From the NCBI GenBank assembly GCA_002716065.1, contig PAZE01000001.1, positions 36,843 through 92,237 on the forward strand: a stretch of DNA of 55,395 bases, written 5' to 3'. A program made the translations under genes and the position numbers. Under the pieces are notes generated by a model. The model was given only the letters and a program-made list of their open reading frames with translations. It was not told where the DNA came from and ran no database searches. The stretch's first letter is position 1. Every line of letters starts with the position of its first letter. The stretch comes from Crocinitomicaceae bacterium (GTDB lineage Bacteria > Bacteroidota > Bacteroidia > Flavobacteriales_D > Parvicellaceae). Below, in pieces: positions 8,727 through 17,160 of the stretch.

Positions 8727-11700
8727 TTATCTAACAATTGTAATAGGGCCATTTTGATCAACACCGTTTCCGAGTTGTAAAATGTAATAATAGGTTCCAG
8801 CAGGAAGAGCCTCTCCTTCATAAATTCCATCCCAGCTAATCATAACATCATTAAATTGGGCAACTATTTTCCCCCATTTTGAGAAAACCGTTAGCTGAGC
8901 GCTTCCATAGGATGAAAAGTCTAAATTCCATGTGTCGTTAATGCCGTCTCCATTTGGGGTAAAGGTGTTGGGCATTTCAATACAACCAAGTTCTTCAGAA
9001 ATGTTAATAGGCCCATGCAGTGTTGAGCAGTCGTTGGCATCTGTTACTATAACAGTATAGTCTCCTGGTTGAGCATACATTAAAGGGGCTTCAATGCTTC
9101 CATCAGACCATAAATAAGAGTAGAACCCAGATCCACCAGTAGTATGAAGGTGGATAAGAATACCTCCTTCAGAGCAAGATTCTTGTTCTATGGTGTGGTA
9201 AACATTAATTGGGCTTTGGGTAACGGTTATGTTTTCACTATCAGTAACTGTGCAGCCCCCATAAGAGTAGGTGTAAGTTATGGTATGTGTTCCTAGGCCA
9301 GCAGAATAAGGATCAAATGTGTTGTTAGAAACTCCATTTCCACTATAGTTCCCTCCAGATGGAATCCCACCAGTAAGATCAAATGGAAGAACATCTACTC
9401 CACAAACATCATCAAAGGATAGTAGGTTGGTTTCTAAATTGTATACTGCAACAGTAACACCAATACAGTCGGTGGGTTCACACCATCCACCTTCAGCTCT
9501 AACGTAGTAGTTGGTCGTGGAAGATGGAGTTACAACAACAGAAGTGTCTTGGAAAATGGTGTCTCCATTAGAGTCATACACAATTGCTCCACTAGCATCT
9601 GTTTGATAGAAATTGTTGTAAGTAGTGTCTATTGGTGTTCCAGCCCCACAATCTCCTTTATACCACACCCAAACTCTATTGTAAAGTAAATCATTGCCAT
9701 AGTCTGGTCCTAATACGGTTCCCATCCATAAGACAGATGAAGCCCCATCGCATATTTCTGTTGTTGATGCTTGAATTGCTGTTGGTGGCGAATTACTTTC
9801 CATAATTACGATATCTTCACTAGCGGTTCCGCTACATCCGTTAGGATCAGTATAGGAATACGTGATGGTATGGTTTCCTGGACCAGCAACTAAGGGGTCG
9901 AAAATTCCCCCGTTAACTCCAGTTCCAGAGTATGTTCCTCCAAGTGGAGTTCCTCCAGATAAGACAAAAGAAGTGGAGTCGAATTGACAAATTGTGTCAA
10001 AAGGGTTAAGGTTAACGGTTAAATCAAAAACATTTATAAAAATGCTTACACAGGCAGTTGGGCCACAACCACCTCCATTACCTCTTACATAGTACATTGT
10101 AGATGTTGTTGGAGTTACAATTATTGACTGACCAGTTCCAATAACCCCACTTGCGCAAGAGCCTTCATACCAGGTCCATTGGGCACCACCTAATGTATCT
10201 AATGCTCCACCATTAACCGTTAGGGTAGATGAGCCACCAACACAGAAATTATTATTGGACGCTATTATGGATCCAGGAGAAGTAGATCCGGCTAAAACAT
10301 TAACTTGAACTGTGTCACAAGAAGACACGCCACAAGTGCCAACACTCTGAACATAATAAATGGTTGTGTCGGTTGGATTTACAACAATATTATCTCCTAC
10401 GCCAATAGGAACAGCACCACATGCACCAGTATACCATGTAATAATGTAGTTGGAGGGAAGTGAAGCTGAATAGTAGGCTGTTAATGTTACAGGATCTTCT
10501 GGACACACTCTGTAATCACTAGCCTTAGCGGAGTCTAGGGAAATTGCTGCAGGAATAACTGAGATTGTTGTATTGCTACAATTGGTATTTCCACAAGCCC
10601 CTTCAGCTCTGACAAAATAATCTGTTGTGGAAGAAGGATTAACAGTTATTGAAGCACCGCTTCCCTCATAAATTCCACCACAAGATCCAGAATACCATTC
10701 CCAGCTATCTCCAGATCCTAAAGAGCCTCCAACTACATCAAGAATGATTAAATCTCCAGAACATATATTAGTATCAGAAGCAAGAATGCTTGTAGGATCT
10801 GTTGATGGATTTAAGACAGTTACAGTTGAAGAAACACAAGAGGTTGTATTACACGTTCCATTTGCTAAAACATAGAAGGTTTCAGTTGAAGTTACATTAA
10901 CGTTATTAAAAACACCAGACGAATTACTTGCAATAAGTGTTCCGCCACAGCCTCCAGAATATAGCTCCCATTGAGCCCCAGCACCTAAAAATCCGCCATT
11001 AACAGTAAAATCAACTACTCCACCAGAAGAACATAAAGTGTTTGTTGATGCAGCTAAACTTGATGCAGGTGTTGATGAATCTTCAATTGTTATTGTAACA
11101 GAATTGGAGAAAAAATCACCACAAGCTGATGTCATTTTTCTTCTATAGCAGGTGGTTTGAGATATTGGGCCAGGAAAATAAACATTAAAATTTGCACCAG
11201 TAATGTCTGTAAAAGCACCAGTACATCCAATGTCTTGTTCCCATTGATAGGTAAAATATCCTCCAAATGTTGGGCTTCCCCCAGAACCATCATCGGAGCT
11301 AGTTAATCCAGAGGGAGAAATGCCTGAACAAATGGTTTGGTCACCAGCGATTGTACCTGGGTTAATCCCTCCATTTGGACTCCAATATACTTGAATTTCT
11401 GCTTTGTATTCGGAAGCAGAGCCATTATTTACTTCTCCAATAATACTTATTTCATCCTCATTCCAAGTACATGGAGGGTTGGTGAAAATATCTATAGTTT
11501 GAGTGCTGCCGTAAGTACTGCCATTTGAACCAGCAGGAGCAAGAGATTCATCACCATTTAAGCAAAAACCACCTGATAATGGGTTGGCATTAAAGGGATC
11601 ATATGAACAATCTGAACCACAGCCATCTTCCTCCCAACACAACATCCAGGTTGAAAATGAGGTAGCTGCTGAATTTGTGCCGTTAAACCAAGGAGCGTTT

Positions 11701-11927
11701 ACGTTATACCAACTGTTGTAAGGTTGAGTTGTGTGATAGCAACCCGAGTTTTGCAATGCGCCACCAGCATTATCTTGCATTCTAAGGTACCATGTTGGAT
11801 CTTCATCTCCACTGCCATCAGAATCATCTGCAGCAGAATACAATCGATCAATTAATACATTGTAGTCTATTTGGGAGTAAATGGGGAGAAGAAAAAAAAG
11901 AGGGAGAAAAAGTATAAATTTTTTCAT
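8727..11927 (-). CDS. Large repeat-containing surface protein with T9SS type B (CHU_C) sorting domain
   Basis: 1066 aa. A signal peptide (MKKFILFLPLFFLLPIYSQ) leads a unique N-terminal domain (about 20-190) rich in Trp and Cys. At least five related Ig-like modules of about 88 aa follow (roughly 195-810). Each has an ASTNxxC opening, a W-WY-G-CGG core and a TTxYYVRAxGxCGxxxC ending, with paired Cys residues. Two copies of a different module (GGTYSGTGVNGGIFDP and GGNYSGNGVSNNTFDP) interrupt and follow them. A SprB-like repeat (GGSGFYSYLWSDGS) precedes the C-terminal CHU_C domain (MPNTFTPNGDGINDTW to the end). Type B sorting domains export through T9SS and are usually linked to gliding or adhesion. 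It heads the three-gene surface module. No enzymatic domain is recognised. Confidence 0.88.
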   Translation of the reverse strand: MKKFILFLPLFFLLPIYSQIDYNVLIDRLYSAADDSDGSGDEDPTWYLRMQDNAGGALQNSGCYHTTQPYNSWYNVNAPWFNGTNSAATSFSTWMLCWEEDGCGSDCSYDPFNANPLSGGFCLNGDESLAPAGSNGSTYGSTQTIDIFTNPPCTWNEDEISIIGEVNNGSASEYKAEIQVYWSPNGGINPGTIAGDQTICSGISPSGLTSSDDGSGGSPTFGGYFTYQWEQDIGCTGAFTDITGANFNVYFPGPISQTTCYRRKMTSACGDFFSNSVTITIEDSSTPASSLAASTNTLCSSGGVVDFTVNGGFLGAGAQWELYSGGCGGTLIASNSSGVFNNVNVTSTETFYVLANGTCNTTSCVSSTVTVLNPSTDPTSILASDTNICSGDLIILDVVGGSLGSGDSWEWYSGSCGGIYEGSGASITVNPSSTTDYFVRAEGACGNTNCSNTTISVIPAAISLDSAKASDYRVCPEDPVTLTAYYSASLPSNYIITWYTGACGAVPIGVGDNIVVNPTDTTIYYVQSVGTCGVSSCDTVQVNVLAGSTSPGSIIASNNNFCVGGSSTLTVNGGALDTLGGAQWTWYEGSCASGVIGTGQSIIVTPTTSTMYYVRGNGGGCGPTACVSIFINVFDLTVNLNPFDTICQFDSTSFVLSGGTPLGGTYSGTGVNGGIFDPLVAGPGNHTITYSYTDPNGCSGTASEDIVIMESNSPPTAIQASTTEICDGASSVLWMGTVLGPDYGNDLLYNRVWVWYKGDCGAGTPIDTTYNNFYQTDASGAIVYDSNGDTIFQDTSVVVTPSSTTNYYVRAEGGWCEPTDCIGVTVAVYNLETNLLSFDDVCGVDVLPFDLTGGIPSGGNYSGNGVSNNTFDPYSAGLGTHTITYTYSYGGCTVTDSENITVTQSPINVYHTIEQESCSEGGILIHLHTTGGSGFYSYLWSDGSIEAPLMYAQPGDYTVIVTDANDCSTLHGPINISEELGCIEMPNTFTPNGDGINDTWNLDFSSYGSAQLTVFSKWGKIVAQFNDVMISWDGIYEGEALPAGTYYYILQLGNGVDQNGPITIVR

Positions 11928-12155
11928 AGATGAAATTTTGTATCAAATTATATCTTCCAAGATCAAAAAAACAAAATAAAAAATAATGATTTTTGAAATT
12001 TTAAAAATAGTAATACGTTAAAAGTACTAAAAAGGTTTGATGTATTTTAGTTATTTAGATTGATTTTATTATTTGATAAACAAAAGATGACATCTGAGTG
12101 ACAAACAAAGGTTTTTTAGGGTTCATATAATTTATGACTAATTGCATCCTATAAA

Positions 12156-12163
12156 CAAAAATA
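12156..12163 (-). promoter_or_regulatory. Possible -7 box for the surface-protein operon
   Basis: TATTTTTG on the minus strand matches TAnnTTTG. ATTG (12183-12186) lies 19 bp upstream. If used, the leader would be about 225 nt, much longer than at other genes here. Nothing closer to the start codon at 11927 matches, so this is only a candidate. Confidence 0.3.
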
Positions 12164-12183
12164 CGTTAACATAATTTCACGTC

Positions 12184-12213
12184 AATTGTTTCCATTGTCG
12201 TAATTAAACAATT
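12184..12213. repeat. Inverted repeat, operator-like, upstream of ftsX
   Basis: AATTGTTT (12184-12191) and AAACAATT (12206-12213) form a perfect 8-bp inverted repeat with a 14-bp spacer. The half-site centres are 22 bp apart, about two helical turns. The right arm touches the candidate -7 box of ftsX (12213-12220). It lies in the 299-bp divergent gap between the surface operon and ftsX. The rest of that gap shows no gene or RNA that I recognise. Confidence 0.45.
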
Positions 12214-12220
12214 AATTTAG
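12213..12220 (+). promoter_or_regulatory. Candidate -7 box of ftsX
   Basis: TAATTTAG is one base from TAnnTTTG and ends six bases before the ftsX ATG at 12227. No clean -33 TTTG is seen at 19-21 bp (TTTC at 12190-12193 is nearest). It fits the short-leader habit of other genes in the window. Confidence 0.35.
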
Positions 12221-12226
12221 TCCACA

Positions 12227-13126
12227 ATGAAAAAGAGCAGGCATTCAAAAAATAATTTTACTGAACTTTCAACCATTTTTGGAATTACGTTGCTTTTGGT
12301 TTTGCTTGGAGTTTTTGCTTATTTTATGCTTTCAGCAAATGAAAAAGCAAAAGACATCAAAGAGCAATTAAGTGTTGATGTTCTTTTTCATGAGGAAGTA
12401 GCAATTTCTGAAGTGTTACAAATTGAAAAAGCTCTTTCTTTAAAGCCTTATGTTAAAAGAGCGCAATTTATTTCAAAGGATTCTGCAAAAGCATTAATGA
12501 TGAAACATGTTGGTGGGGATGCTTTTGATATATTAGATGGAGCTAATCCAATTCCCCCATCCATTCATGTTAATTTAAGTTCAGATTATGTAAATCCTGA
12601 TAGTGCTGCTGTTTTTTCAAGTAGGTTGTTAAAAGGCAATGAGCATTTGATTTCCGAAGTTTCTTACAGTGAGGCTCAGTTTTTAGAGATAGGAACAGTC
12701 TTTAAAAATTTCGAATTAATTCTGCTTATTATAGCTGCTATTTTACTTTTTATTTCAGTAATTCTAATAAACATTACTATTCGATTAGCAGTTTACTCTA
12801 AACGATTTACAATTCGAACCATGCAGTTGGTTGGAGCTAAATCAAGTTTTATTAGGAGACCATTTTTGTTTAAAGCTATTTTGAACGGATTTACATCTGG
12901 TTTACTTGCCATTATAATTCTTGTTGTGCTTTGGAAAATTTTTTCCAATTTTAATCCTGATGTTGTTGCTCAAATGAGTGAATCTGAAGAAATTCTTCGT
13001 CAACAATTGCTCAATTTTGGTTTTATTTTTGGTGGGATACTTATAAGCGGAATTTTTATAAGTCTGTTTTCTACTTTTTTTGCACTTAATAGATACATAT
13101 GGGTGAAATCTGAAAAACTCTACTAA
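12227..13126 (+). CDS. ftsX: Cell division ABC-type permease FtsX
   Basis: 299 aa with the FtsX layout. A short cytoplasmic N-terminus leads one membrane segment (about 20-36), then a large extracytoplasmic domain (about 37-165). Three more membrane segments follow (ILLIIAAILLFISVILINITI, FTSGLLAIIILVVLW, FIFGGILISGIFISLF). The IRTMQLVGAKSSFIRRPF loop between helices is diagnostic. FtsX pairs with the ATPase FtsE at the division site and controls cell-wall hydrolases. ftsE is not in the window, as is common in Bacteroidota. It is followed 9 bp later by a DUF3098 gene and then uppP, a conserved envelope cluster. Confidence 0.93.
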   Translation: MKKSRHSKNNFTELSTIFGITLLLVLLGVFAYFMLSANEKAKDIKEQLSVDVLFHEEVAISEVLQIEKALSLKPYVKRAQFISKDSAKALMMKHVGGDAFDILDGANPIPPSIHVNLSSDYVNPDSAAVFSSRLLKGNEHLISEVSYSEAQFLEIGTVFKNFELILLIIAAILLFISVILINITIRLAVYSKRFTIRTMQLVGAKSSFIRRPFLFKAILNGFTSGLLAIIILVVLWKIFSNFNPDVVAQMSESEEILRQQLLNFGFIFGGILISGIFISLFSTFFALNRYIWVKSEKLY

Positions 13127-13135
13127 ATTTGCATC

Positions 13136-13405
13136 ATGAGTACTACAAAAATGTCTTTATCAAAAACAAACTATTTGTTAATTATTCTTGGTTGTATAAT
13201 TATTACTCTAGGCTTTGTCTTAATGTCTGGAGGTGGCACAGAAGATCCGGCATTGTTTAACGAAGAGGAATTGTTCAGCTTTAGAAGAATTACTTTAGCT
13301 CCTTTTTTAACAATTGTGGGTTATATGGTTGTTTTGGTTGGTGTTTTAAAACGGGCAAAAAAAATAATTCCCTCTGAGTCTGTTTCTTCAAAAGAAAACT
13401 CATAA
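13136..13405 (+). CDS. DUF3098 small membrane protein
   Basis: 89 aa with two membrane segments (about 12-30 and 56-76). Between them is the family loop LMSGGGTEDPALFNEEELFSFRRITLAPFL, seen here as GGGTEDP...FNEEELFSFRR. DUF3098 proteins are found next to ftsX and uppP across Bacteroidota. Function is unknown; the position suggests a role in division or wall synthesis. It sits 9 bp after ftsX and 14 bp before uppP. Confidence 0.85.
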   Translation: MSTTKMSLSKTNYLLIILGCIIITLGFVLMSGGGTEDPALFNEEELFSFRRITLAPFLTIVGYMVVLVGVLKRAKKIIPSESVSSKENS

Positions 13406-13419
13406 TAAATTATCTTACA

Positions 13420-14211
13420 TTGGATTGGCTTCAAGCAATAATCTTAGGAATTATTCAGGGACTAACCGAATTTCTTCCTGTTAGCAGTAGTGGTCATTTG
13501 GAATTAGCTAAAGTTGTTTTTAATTCTGATTACAGCTCTAAGGAAAGCCTGTTAATGACTGTTGTTTTACATTTTGCAACTGCCATTAGTACTATAGTTA
13601 TATTTCGAAAAGAAGTAGTGAGTATTATTGCTGGTTTGTTTTCAAAAAATGACAATACTCAAAGAGTTTTCTCATTTAAAATAATTATTTCCATGTTGCC
13701 TGCTGCTGTTGTTGGTGTTTTTTGGAACGACTTAATTGAGTCACTTTTTAACGAGCAGGTCTTGCTTGTAGGTATTATGTTAATTGTTACTGCTTTGGTG
13801 CTTTATCTTGCAGATAAATCCAAACCAACAGCAATTGATGTTAGCTATAGAAATAGTTTTGTTATTGGGGTTGCTCAAGCAATTGCTATTCTTCCAGGTA
13901 TATCAAGGTCTGGTGCCACAATAGCAACATCCGTCTTGCTCGGAGTTGATAAAGAATCTGCTGCCAGATTTTCTTTTTTAATGGTAGTGCCTTTAATTTT
14001 TGGTAAAATTGCTAAAGACCTATTTAGTGACGATTTGGTGGTTTCTTCTATTGATGCAATTGGACTTTCTTTTGGATTTATAGCAGCATTTATAACTGGA
14101 CTTTTTGCTTGTAAATTGATGATTTCTCTAGTTAAAAAAAGCAAACTAGTTTATTTTTCAATTTATTGCTCTATTGTTGGAATAGCCGCCATTGTATATT
14201 CTTTAAGTTGA
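13420..14211 (+). CDS. uppP: Undecaprenyl-diphosphate phosphatase
   Basis: 263 aa polytopic membrane protein of the BacA/UppP family. It recycles undecaprenyl pyrophosphate to the monophosphate carrier used for peptidoglycan and glycan export, and confers bacitracin tolerance. The first active-site motif is QGLTEFLPVSSSGHLEL near the N-terminus. The second is GISRSGATI, with the catalytic Arg/Ser. It starts with TTG (13420-13422), giving MDWLQAIILGIIQG, the normal family start; no ATG is available in the 14-bp gap after the DUF3098 gene. Its TGA overlaps the TTG start of truB as TTGA. Confidence 0.95.
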   Translation: MDWLQAIILGIIQGLTEFLPVSSSGHLELAKVVFNSDYSSKESLLMTVVLHFATAISTIVIFRKEVVSIIAGLFSKNDNTQRVFSFKIIISMLPAAVVGVFWNDLIESLFNEQVLLVGIMLIVTALVLYLADKSKPTAIDVSYRNSFVIGVAQAIAILPGISRSGATIATSVLLGVDKESAARFSFLMVVPLIFGKIAKDLFSDDLVVSSIDAIGLSFGFIAAFITGLFACKLMISLVKKSKLVYFSIYCSIVGIAAIVYSLS

Positions 14212-14906
14212 ACCTAGAAAAAAAATATGATTTTCTAAATGGTGAAATTCTTGTTTTAGATAAACCGTTGGGTTGGACCTCATTTGATGTGGTTTATAAA
14301 ATAAGAGCCGCTATAAAAAAGAAGCTTCAAATCAAGAAAATTAAAGTGGGTCATGCTGGAACTTTGGATCCTTTAGCCACAGGAGTTTTGGTTTTGTGCA
14401 CCGGAAAAAAAACAAAACAAATTGATACTTTTTTAAATGAAAATAAATCATATGATGGAGTAATACAGCTAGGTGCTACAACACCTTCTTATGATTTGGA
14501 AACTGAAGTTGATAAGGTATATCAAGAAAAAGAATTATCAGAAAATGATATTTTAGAATTAACGAAAGCTTTTACAGGGGCTATTCAACAAAAACCACCT
14601 ATTTTTTCCGCTAAAAGAATAAAAGGCAAAAGGGCATATGAGCTAGCTAGAAAAGGTGAAAAGGTTGAATTGCAAAGTAGAGCTGTTGTTGTTCAGGATC
14701 TAGAGCTAAAGTTGATAGATAAATATCAATTGGCATTTAAAATAAATTGTTCTAAGGGGACATATATTCGTTCATTAGCAAGAGATATTGGAGATTTTCT
14801 TGAAGTAGGAGGGCATTTAATACAACTTAGAAGAATAGCTTCAGGAAATTTTCATATAGATGATTCTATTTCAGTTGAAGAAGCCTTAAAAAGGATTCAA
14901 TCCTAA
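14208..14906 (+). CDS. truB: tRNA pseudouridine(55) synthase
   Basis: 232 aa. It makes pseudouridine at position 55 in the T loop of tRNAs. The catalytic Asp is D54 in [26 protein letters not shown] further on is the second family landmark. The frame is open back to an ATG at 14166, but that would add 14 non-homologous residues overlapping uppP by 46 bp. I choose TTG 14208, which gives [20 protein letters not shown] and a 4-bp TTGA overlap with the uppP stop, consistent with translational coupling. It ends the ftsX-uppP run. Confidence 0.93.
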   Translation: MNLEKKYDFLNGEILVLDKPLGWTSFDVVYKIRAAIKKKLQIKKIKVGHAGTLDPLATGVLVLCTGKKTKQIDTFLNENKSYDGVIQLGATTPSYDLETEVDKVYQEKELSENDILELTKAFTGAIQQKPPIFSAKRIKGKRAYELARKGEKVELQSRAVVVQDLELKLIDKYQLAFKINCSKGTYIRSLARDIGDFLEVGGHLIQLRRIASGNFHIDDSISVEEALKRIQS

Positions 14907-14911
14907 ATAGG

Positions 14912-14942
14912 TTTTATTTTGCTTGTTTATTTACTATTTTCG
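14912..14942 (+). promoter_or_regulatory. Promoter of queA
   Basis: TTTT (14912-14915), a 19-bp spacer and TATTTTCG (14935-14942) resemble TTTG-N19-TAnnTTTG, with one mismatch in each box. A C-run follows at 14944-14949. The queA ATG is at 14969, so the leader is about 20 nt. It lies immediately after the truB stop. Confidence 0.45.
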
Positions 14943-14968
14943 TCCCCCCAAACAAAAATGTTTATAAA

Positions 14969-16018
14969 ATGAAATTATCTCAGTTTGAATTTGACCTTCC
15001 AAATGACTTAATCGCTGAATTCCCTAGCGATCAAAGAGATGAATCTAGATTAATGGTAGTTCACAGAGACACCGGAAAGATAGAGCATAGGGTTTTCAAA
15101 GACGTGTTGGAATACTTTGAAGATGGAGATACAATGGTAGTTAATGACACTAAGGTTTTCCCTGCTAGAATGTATGGAAATAAAGAAAAAACTGGTGCTA
15201 GAATTGAAGTTTTTCTCCTTAGAGAATTAAATAGAGAAAGTTTATTGTGGGATGTTTTGGTTGATCCTGCCAGAAAAATAAGAATTGGTAATAAGTTATA
15301 TTTTGGAGAGAACGATGATTTAGTGGCGGAGGTTATAGATAATACTACATCTCGAGGAAGAACACTTCGTTTTTTGTTTGACGGACCCTATGAAGAATTC
15401 AAACAAACTATAACAAACTTAGGAATGACCCCCTTGCCTAAATACATTAAAAGAGAACCAGTTCCCGAAGATAAAGATAGGTATCAAACCATTTTTGCAA
15501 AACAAGAAGGTGCTGTTGCTGCTCCAACCGCTGGTCTACATTTTAGCAAGCAGTTAATGAAAAGATTAGAAATAAAAGGGATTGACTTTGCTGATTTAAC
15601 ACTCCATGTTGGGTTAGGAACTTTTAGACCAGTTGATGTTGAGGATTTAACTAAACACAAAATGGATTCAGAACAACTCTTTATCCCAGAAGCTACTGCC
15701 AATAAGGTTAATCAAACAAAAGCAGCGAAGAAAAAAGTTTGCGCCATTGGTACAACGGTAACTAGAGGGTTAGAATCTGCTGTTTCTGTAGAGAAGTTAT
15801 TAAAACCTTTTGACGGATGGACAAATAAATTTATTTTCCCACCATATGAGTTTAGTATTCCAGATGCTATGATTACTAATTTCCATACACCTAAATCTAC
15901 TTTAATAATGATGATTTCTGCTTATGGAGGGTATGACCTAATCATGAAGGCTTATAAGGAAGCAATAAAAGAAAAATATCGTTTTTACTCTTATGGTGAT
16001 GCAATGTTGATCCTTTAA
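14969..16018 (+). CDS. queA: S-adenosylmethionine:tRNA ribosyltransferase-isomerase
   Basis: 349 aa, the normal QueA length. It transfers and isomerises the ribosyl part of SAM onto preQ1 in tRNA to give epoxyqueuosine. Signatures seen are the N-terminal [22 protein letters not shown], read here as FDLPNDLIA plus RDESRLMV. They are followed by [12 protein letters not shown], the central AAPTAGLHF and [10 protein letters not shown], and the C-terminal [14 protein letters not shown] with YSYGDAMLI. It has its own promoter, and a hairpin terminator follows 25 bp after the stop. No other queuosine genes are in the window. Confidence 0.96.
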   Translation: MKLSQFEFDLPNDLIAEFPSDQRDESRLMVVHRDTGKIEHRVFKDVLEYFEDGDTMVVNDTKVFPARMYGNKEKTGARIEVFLLRELNRESLLWDVLVDPARKIRIGNKLYFGENDDLVAEVIDNTTSRGRTLRFLFDGPYEEFKQTITNLGMTPLPKYIKREPVPEDKDRYQTIFAKQEGAVAAPTAGLHFSKQLMKRLEIKGIDFADLTLHVGLGTFRPVDVEDLTKHKMDSEQLFIPEATANKVNQTKAAKKKVCAIGTTVTRGLESAVSVEKLLKPFDGWTNKFIFPPYEFSIPDAMITNFHTPKSTLIMMISAYGGYDLIMKAYKEAIKEKYRFYSYGDAMLIL

Positions 16019-16042
16019 GTACTTAATATTTATTATCTTAAT

Positions 16043-16068
16043 AACCCCGTTACTAACGGGGTTTTTTT
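16043..16068 (+). terminator. Intrinsic terminator between queA and rlmN
   Basis: ACCCCGTT / AACGGGGT form an 8-bp perfect stem (16044-16051 with 16055-16062) around a 3-nt loop, extendable by A-T pairs. Seven T (16062-16068) follow. It is the strongest hairpin terminator in the window. The T-run ends only three bases before the rlmN ATG (16072). Confidence 0.85.
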
Positions 16069-16071
16069 GTT

Positions 16072-17154
16072 ATGGCAGATAAAAAAGACATAAGAAAATT
16101 GTCACTTGATCAGTTAACTAAGGAAATAGTTGATATGGGAGAGAAGGCATTTCGTGCCAAGCAAATTTATGAATGGATATGGAAAAAAAGAGCCATTTCA
16201 TTTAGTCATATGACCAACTTGTCAGAAAATTTAAGAGCTAAGCTTTCTAAGGAATATGAATTTCATGCCATTAAACTTTCCGATTCACAGGTTAGTAATG
16301 ATAGAACAATTAAAAACGCTTTTGCTCTTTTTGATAATGCAATAATTGAAGGAGTTTTAATCCCCACACCCAAAAGAATGACAGCATGTGTTTCTGTTCA
16401 AGTCGGGTGTAGCTTGTCTTGTGCTTTTTGTGCTACAGGAAAATTAAAAAGAGTAAGAAATCTAAACCATGATGAGATTTACGATCAGGTGGTAATGATT
16501 AACAGTCAAGCTAAAGAAAAGTACGACATTCCTTTGTCAAATATTGTCTTTATGGGAATGGGAGAGCCATTATTAAATTATAAAAGTCTAATTGAATCCA
16601 TAGATAAGATTACGTCTCAAAAAGGACTAGGAATGTCTCCTAAAAGAATTACGGTTAGCACTGCTGGTATTGCCAATAAGATTAAACGACTTGCAGATGA
16701 TGGTGTGCGATTTAATTTAGCGCTCTCTCTTCATGCGGCAAACGATGAAAAAAGAAATAAAATAATGCCCATTAATGAGAGTAATAATTTAGAGGTACTG
16801 AAAGAGGCGTTGCGTTATTTTTATCAAAAAACCAAGACTAGACCTACTTTTGAATACATCATTTTTAAAGATTTTAACGATGAAATTCAAGATGCTGTTG
16901 AGCTTGTAGAATTTTGTAAATCTATTCCATCTAAGGTTAATATTATTGAGTACAATGCTATTGATGATGGTCAGTACCAACAAGCAGACCCTGAAAAAGT
17001 AGATGCGTTTGCCGCCTATTTAGAAAGCAAAAATATTATCGTCAATATTAGAAGAAGCAGAGGAAAAGACATTGATGCCGCTTGTGGTCAGTTGGCAAAT
17101 AAGAATGAAGCCATAAAAAAAGAAGATGTTTTTTATAAAAAAGAGCTAAGCTAA
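16072..17154 (+). CDS. rlmN: 23S rRNA (adenine2503-C2)-methyltransferase, radical SAM
   Basis: 360 aa. It uses radical SAM chemistry to methylate C2 of A2503 in 23S rRNA and A37 in some tRNAs. The iron-sulfur cluster motif CxxxCxxC is C113-C117-C120 (VGCSLSCAFCATG). NIVFMGMGEPLLN is the Gly/Glu SAM-binding loop. The C-terminal Cys in DIDAACGQL is the methyl-carrying residue of the family. The ATG lies directly after a terminator hairpin, leaving no room for a promoter between them. Its 3' end overlaps the convergent MATE gene by 9 bp. Confidence 0.96.
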   Translation: MADKKDIRKLSLDQLTKEIVDMGEKAFRAKQIYEWIWKKRAISFSHMTNLSENLRAKLSKEYEFHAIKLSDSQVSNDRTIKNAFALFDNAIIEGVLIPTPKRMTACVSVQVGCSLSCAFCATGKLKRVRNLNHDEIYDQVVMINSQAKEKYDIPLSNIVFMGMGEPLLNYKSLIESIDKITSQKGLGMSPKRITVSTAGIANKIKRLADDGVRFNLALSLHAANDEKRNKIMPINESNNLEVLKEALRYFYQKTKTRPTFEYIIFKDFNDEIQDAVELVEFCKSIPSKVNIIEYNAIDDGQYQQADPEKVDAFAAYLESKNIIVNIRRSRGKDIDAACGQLANKNEAIKKEDVFYKKELS

Positions 17155-17160
17155 TTTTTT
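17137..17160. terminator. Possible bidirectional terminator at the rlmN/MATE convergent end
   Basis: A6 (17137-17142), a palindromic core AGCTAAGCT (17144-17152) and T6 (17155-17160) form a symmetric hairpin with two mismatched pairs. It would present a T-run on either strand. It overlaps both stop codons. The stem is weak, so this is tentative. Confidence 0.35.

Noticed and set aside
9180-11340. Periodic sequence that could look like a CRISPR or DNA satellite
   Set aside because: The period is a protein module of about 88 codons with diverged DNA copies; no short identical repeats with spacers.
14166-14207. Longer truB from ATG 14166
   Set aside because: The extra residues (MLYCWNSRHCIFFK) are uppP sequence in another frame and absent from TruB proteins.
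14899-14911. CCTA/TAGG mini-hairpin with T-rich tail after truB
   Set aside because: Four-bp stem with two-base loop; the T-rich tail is better explained as the queA promoter.
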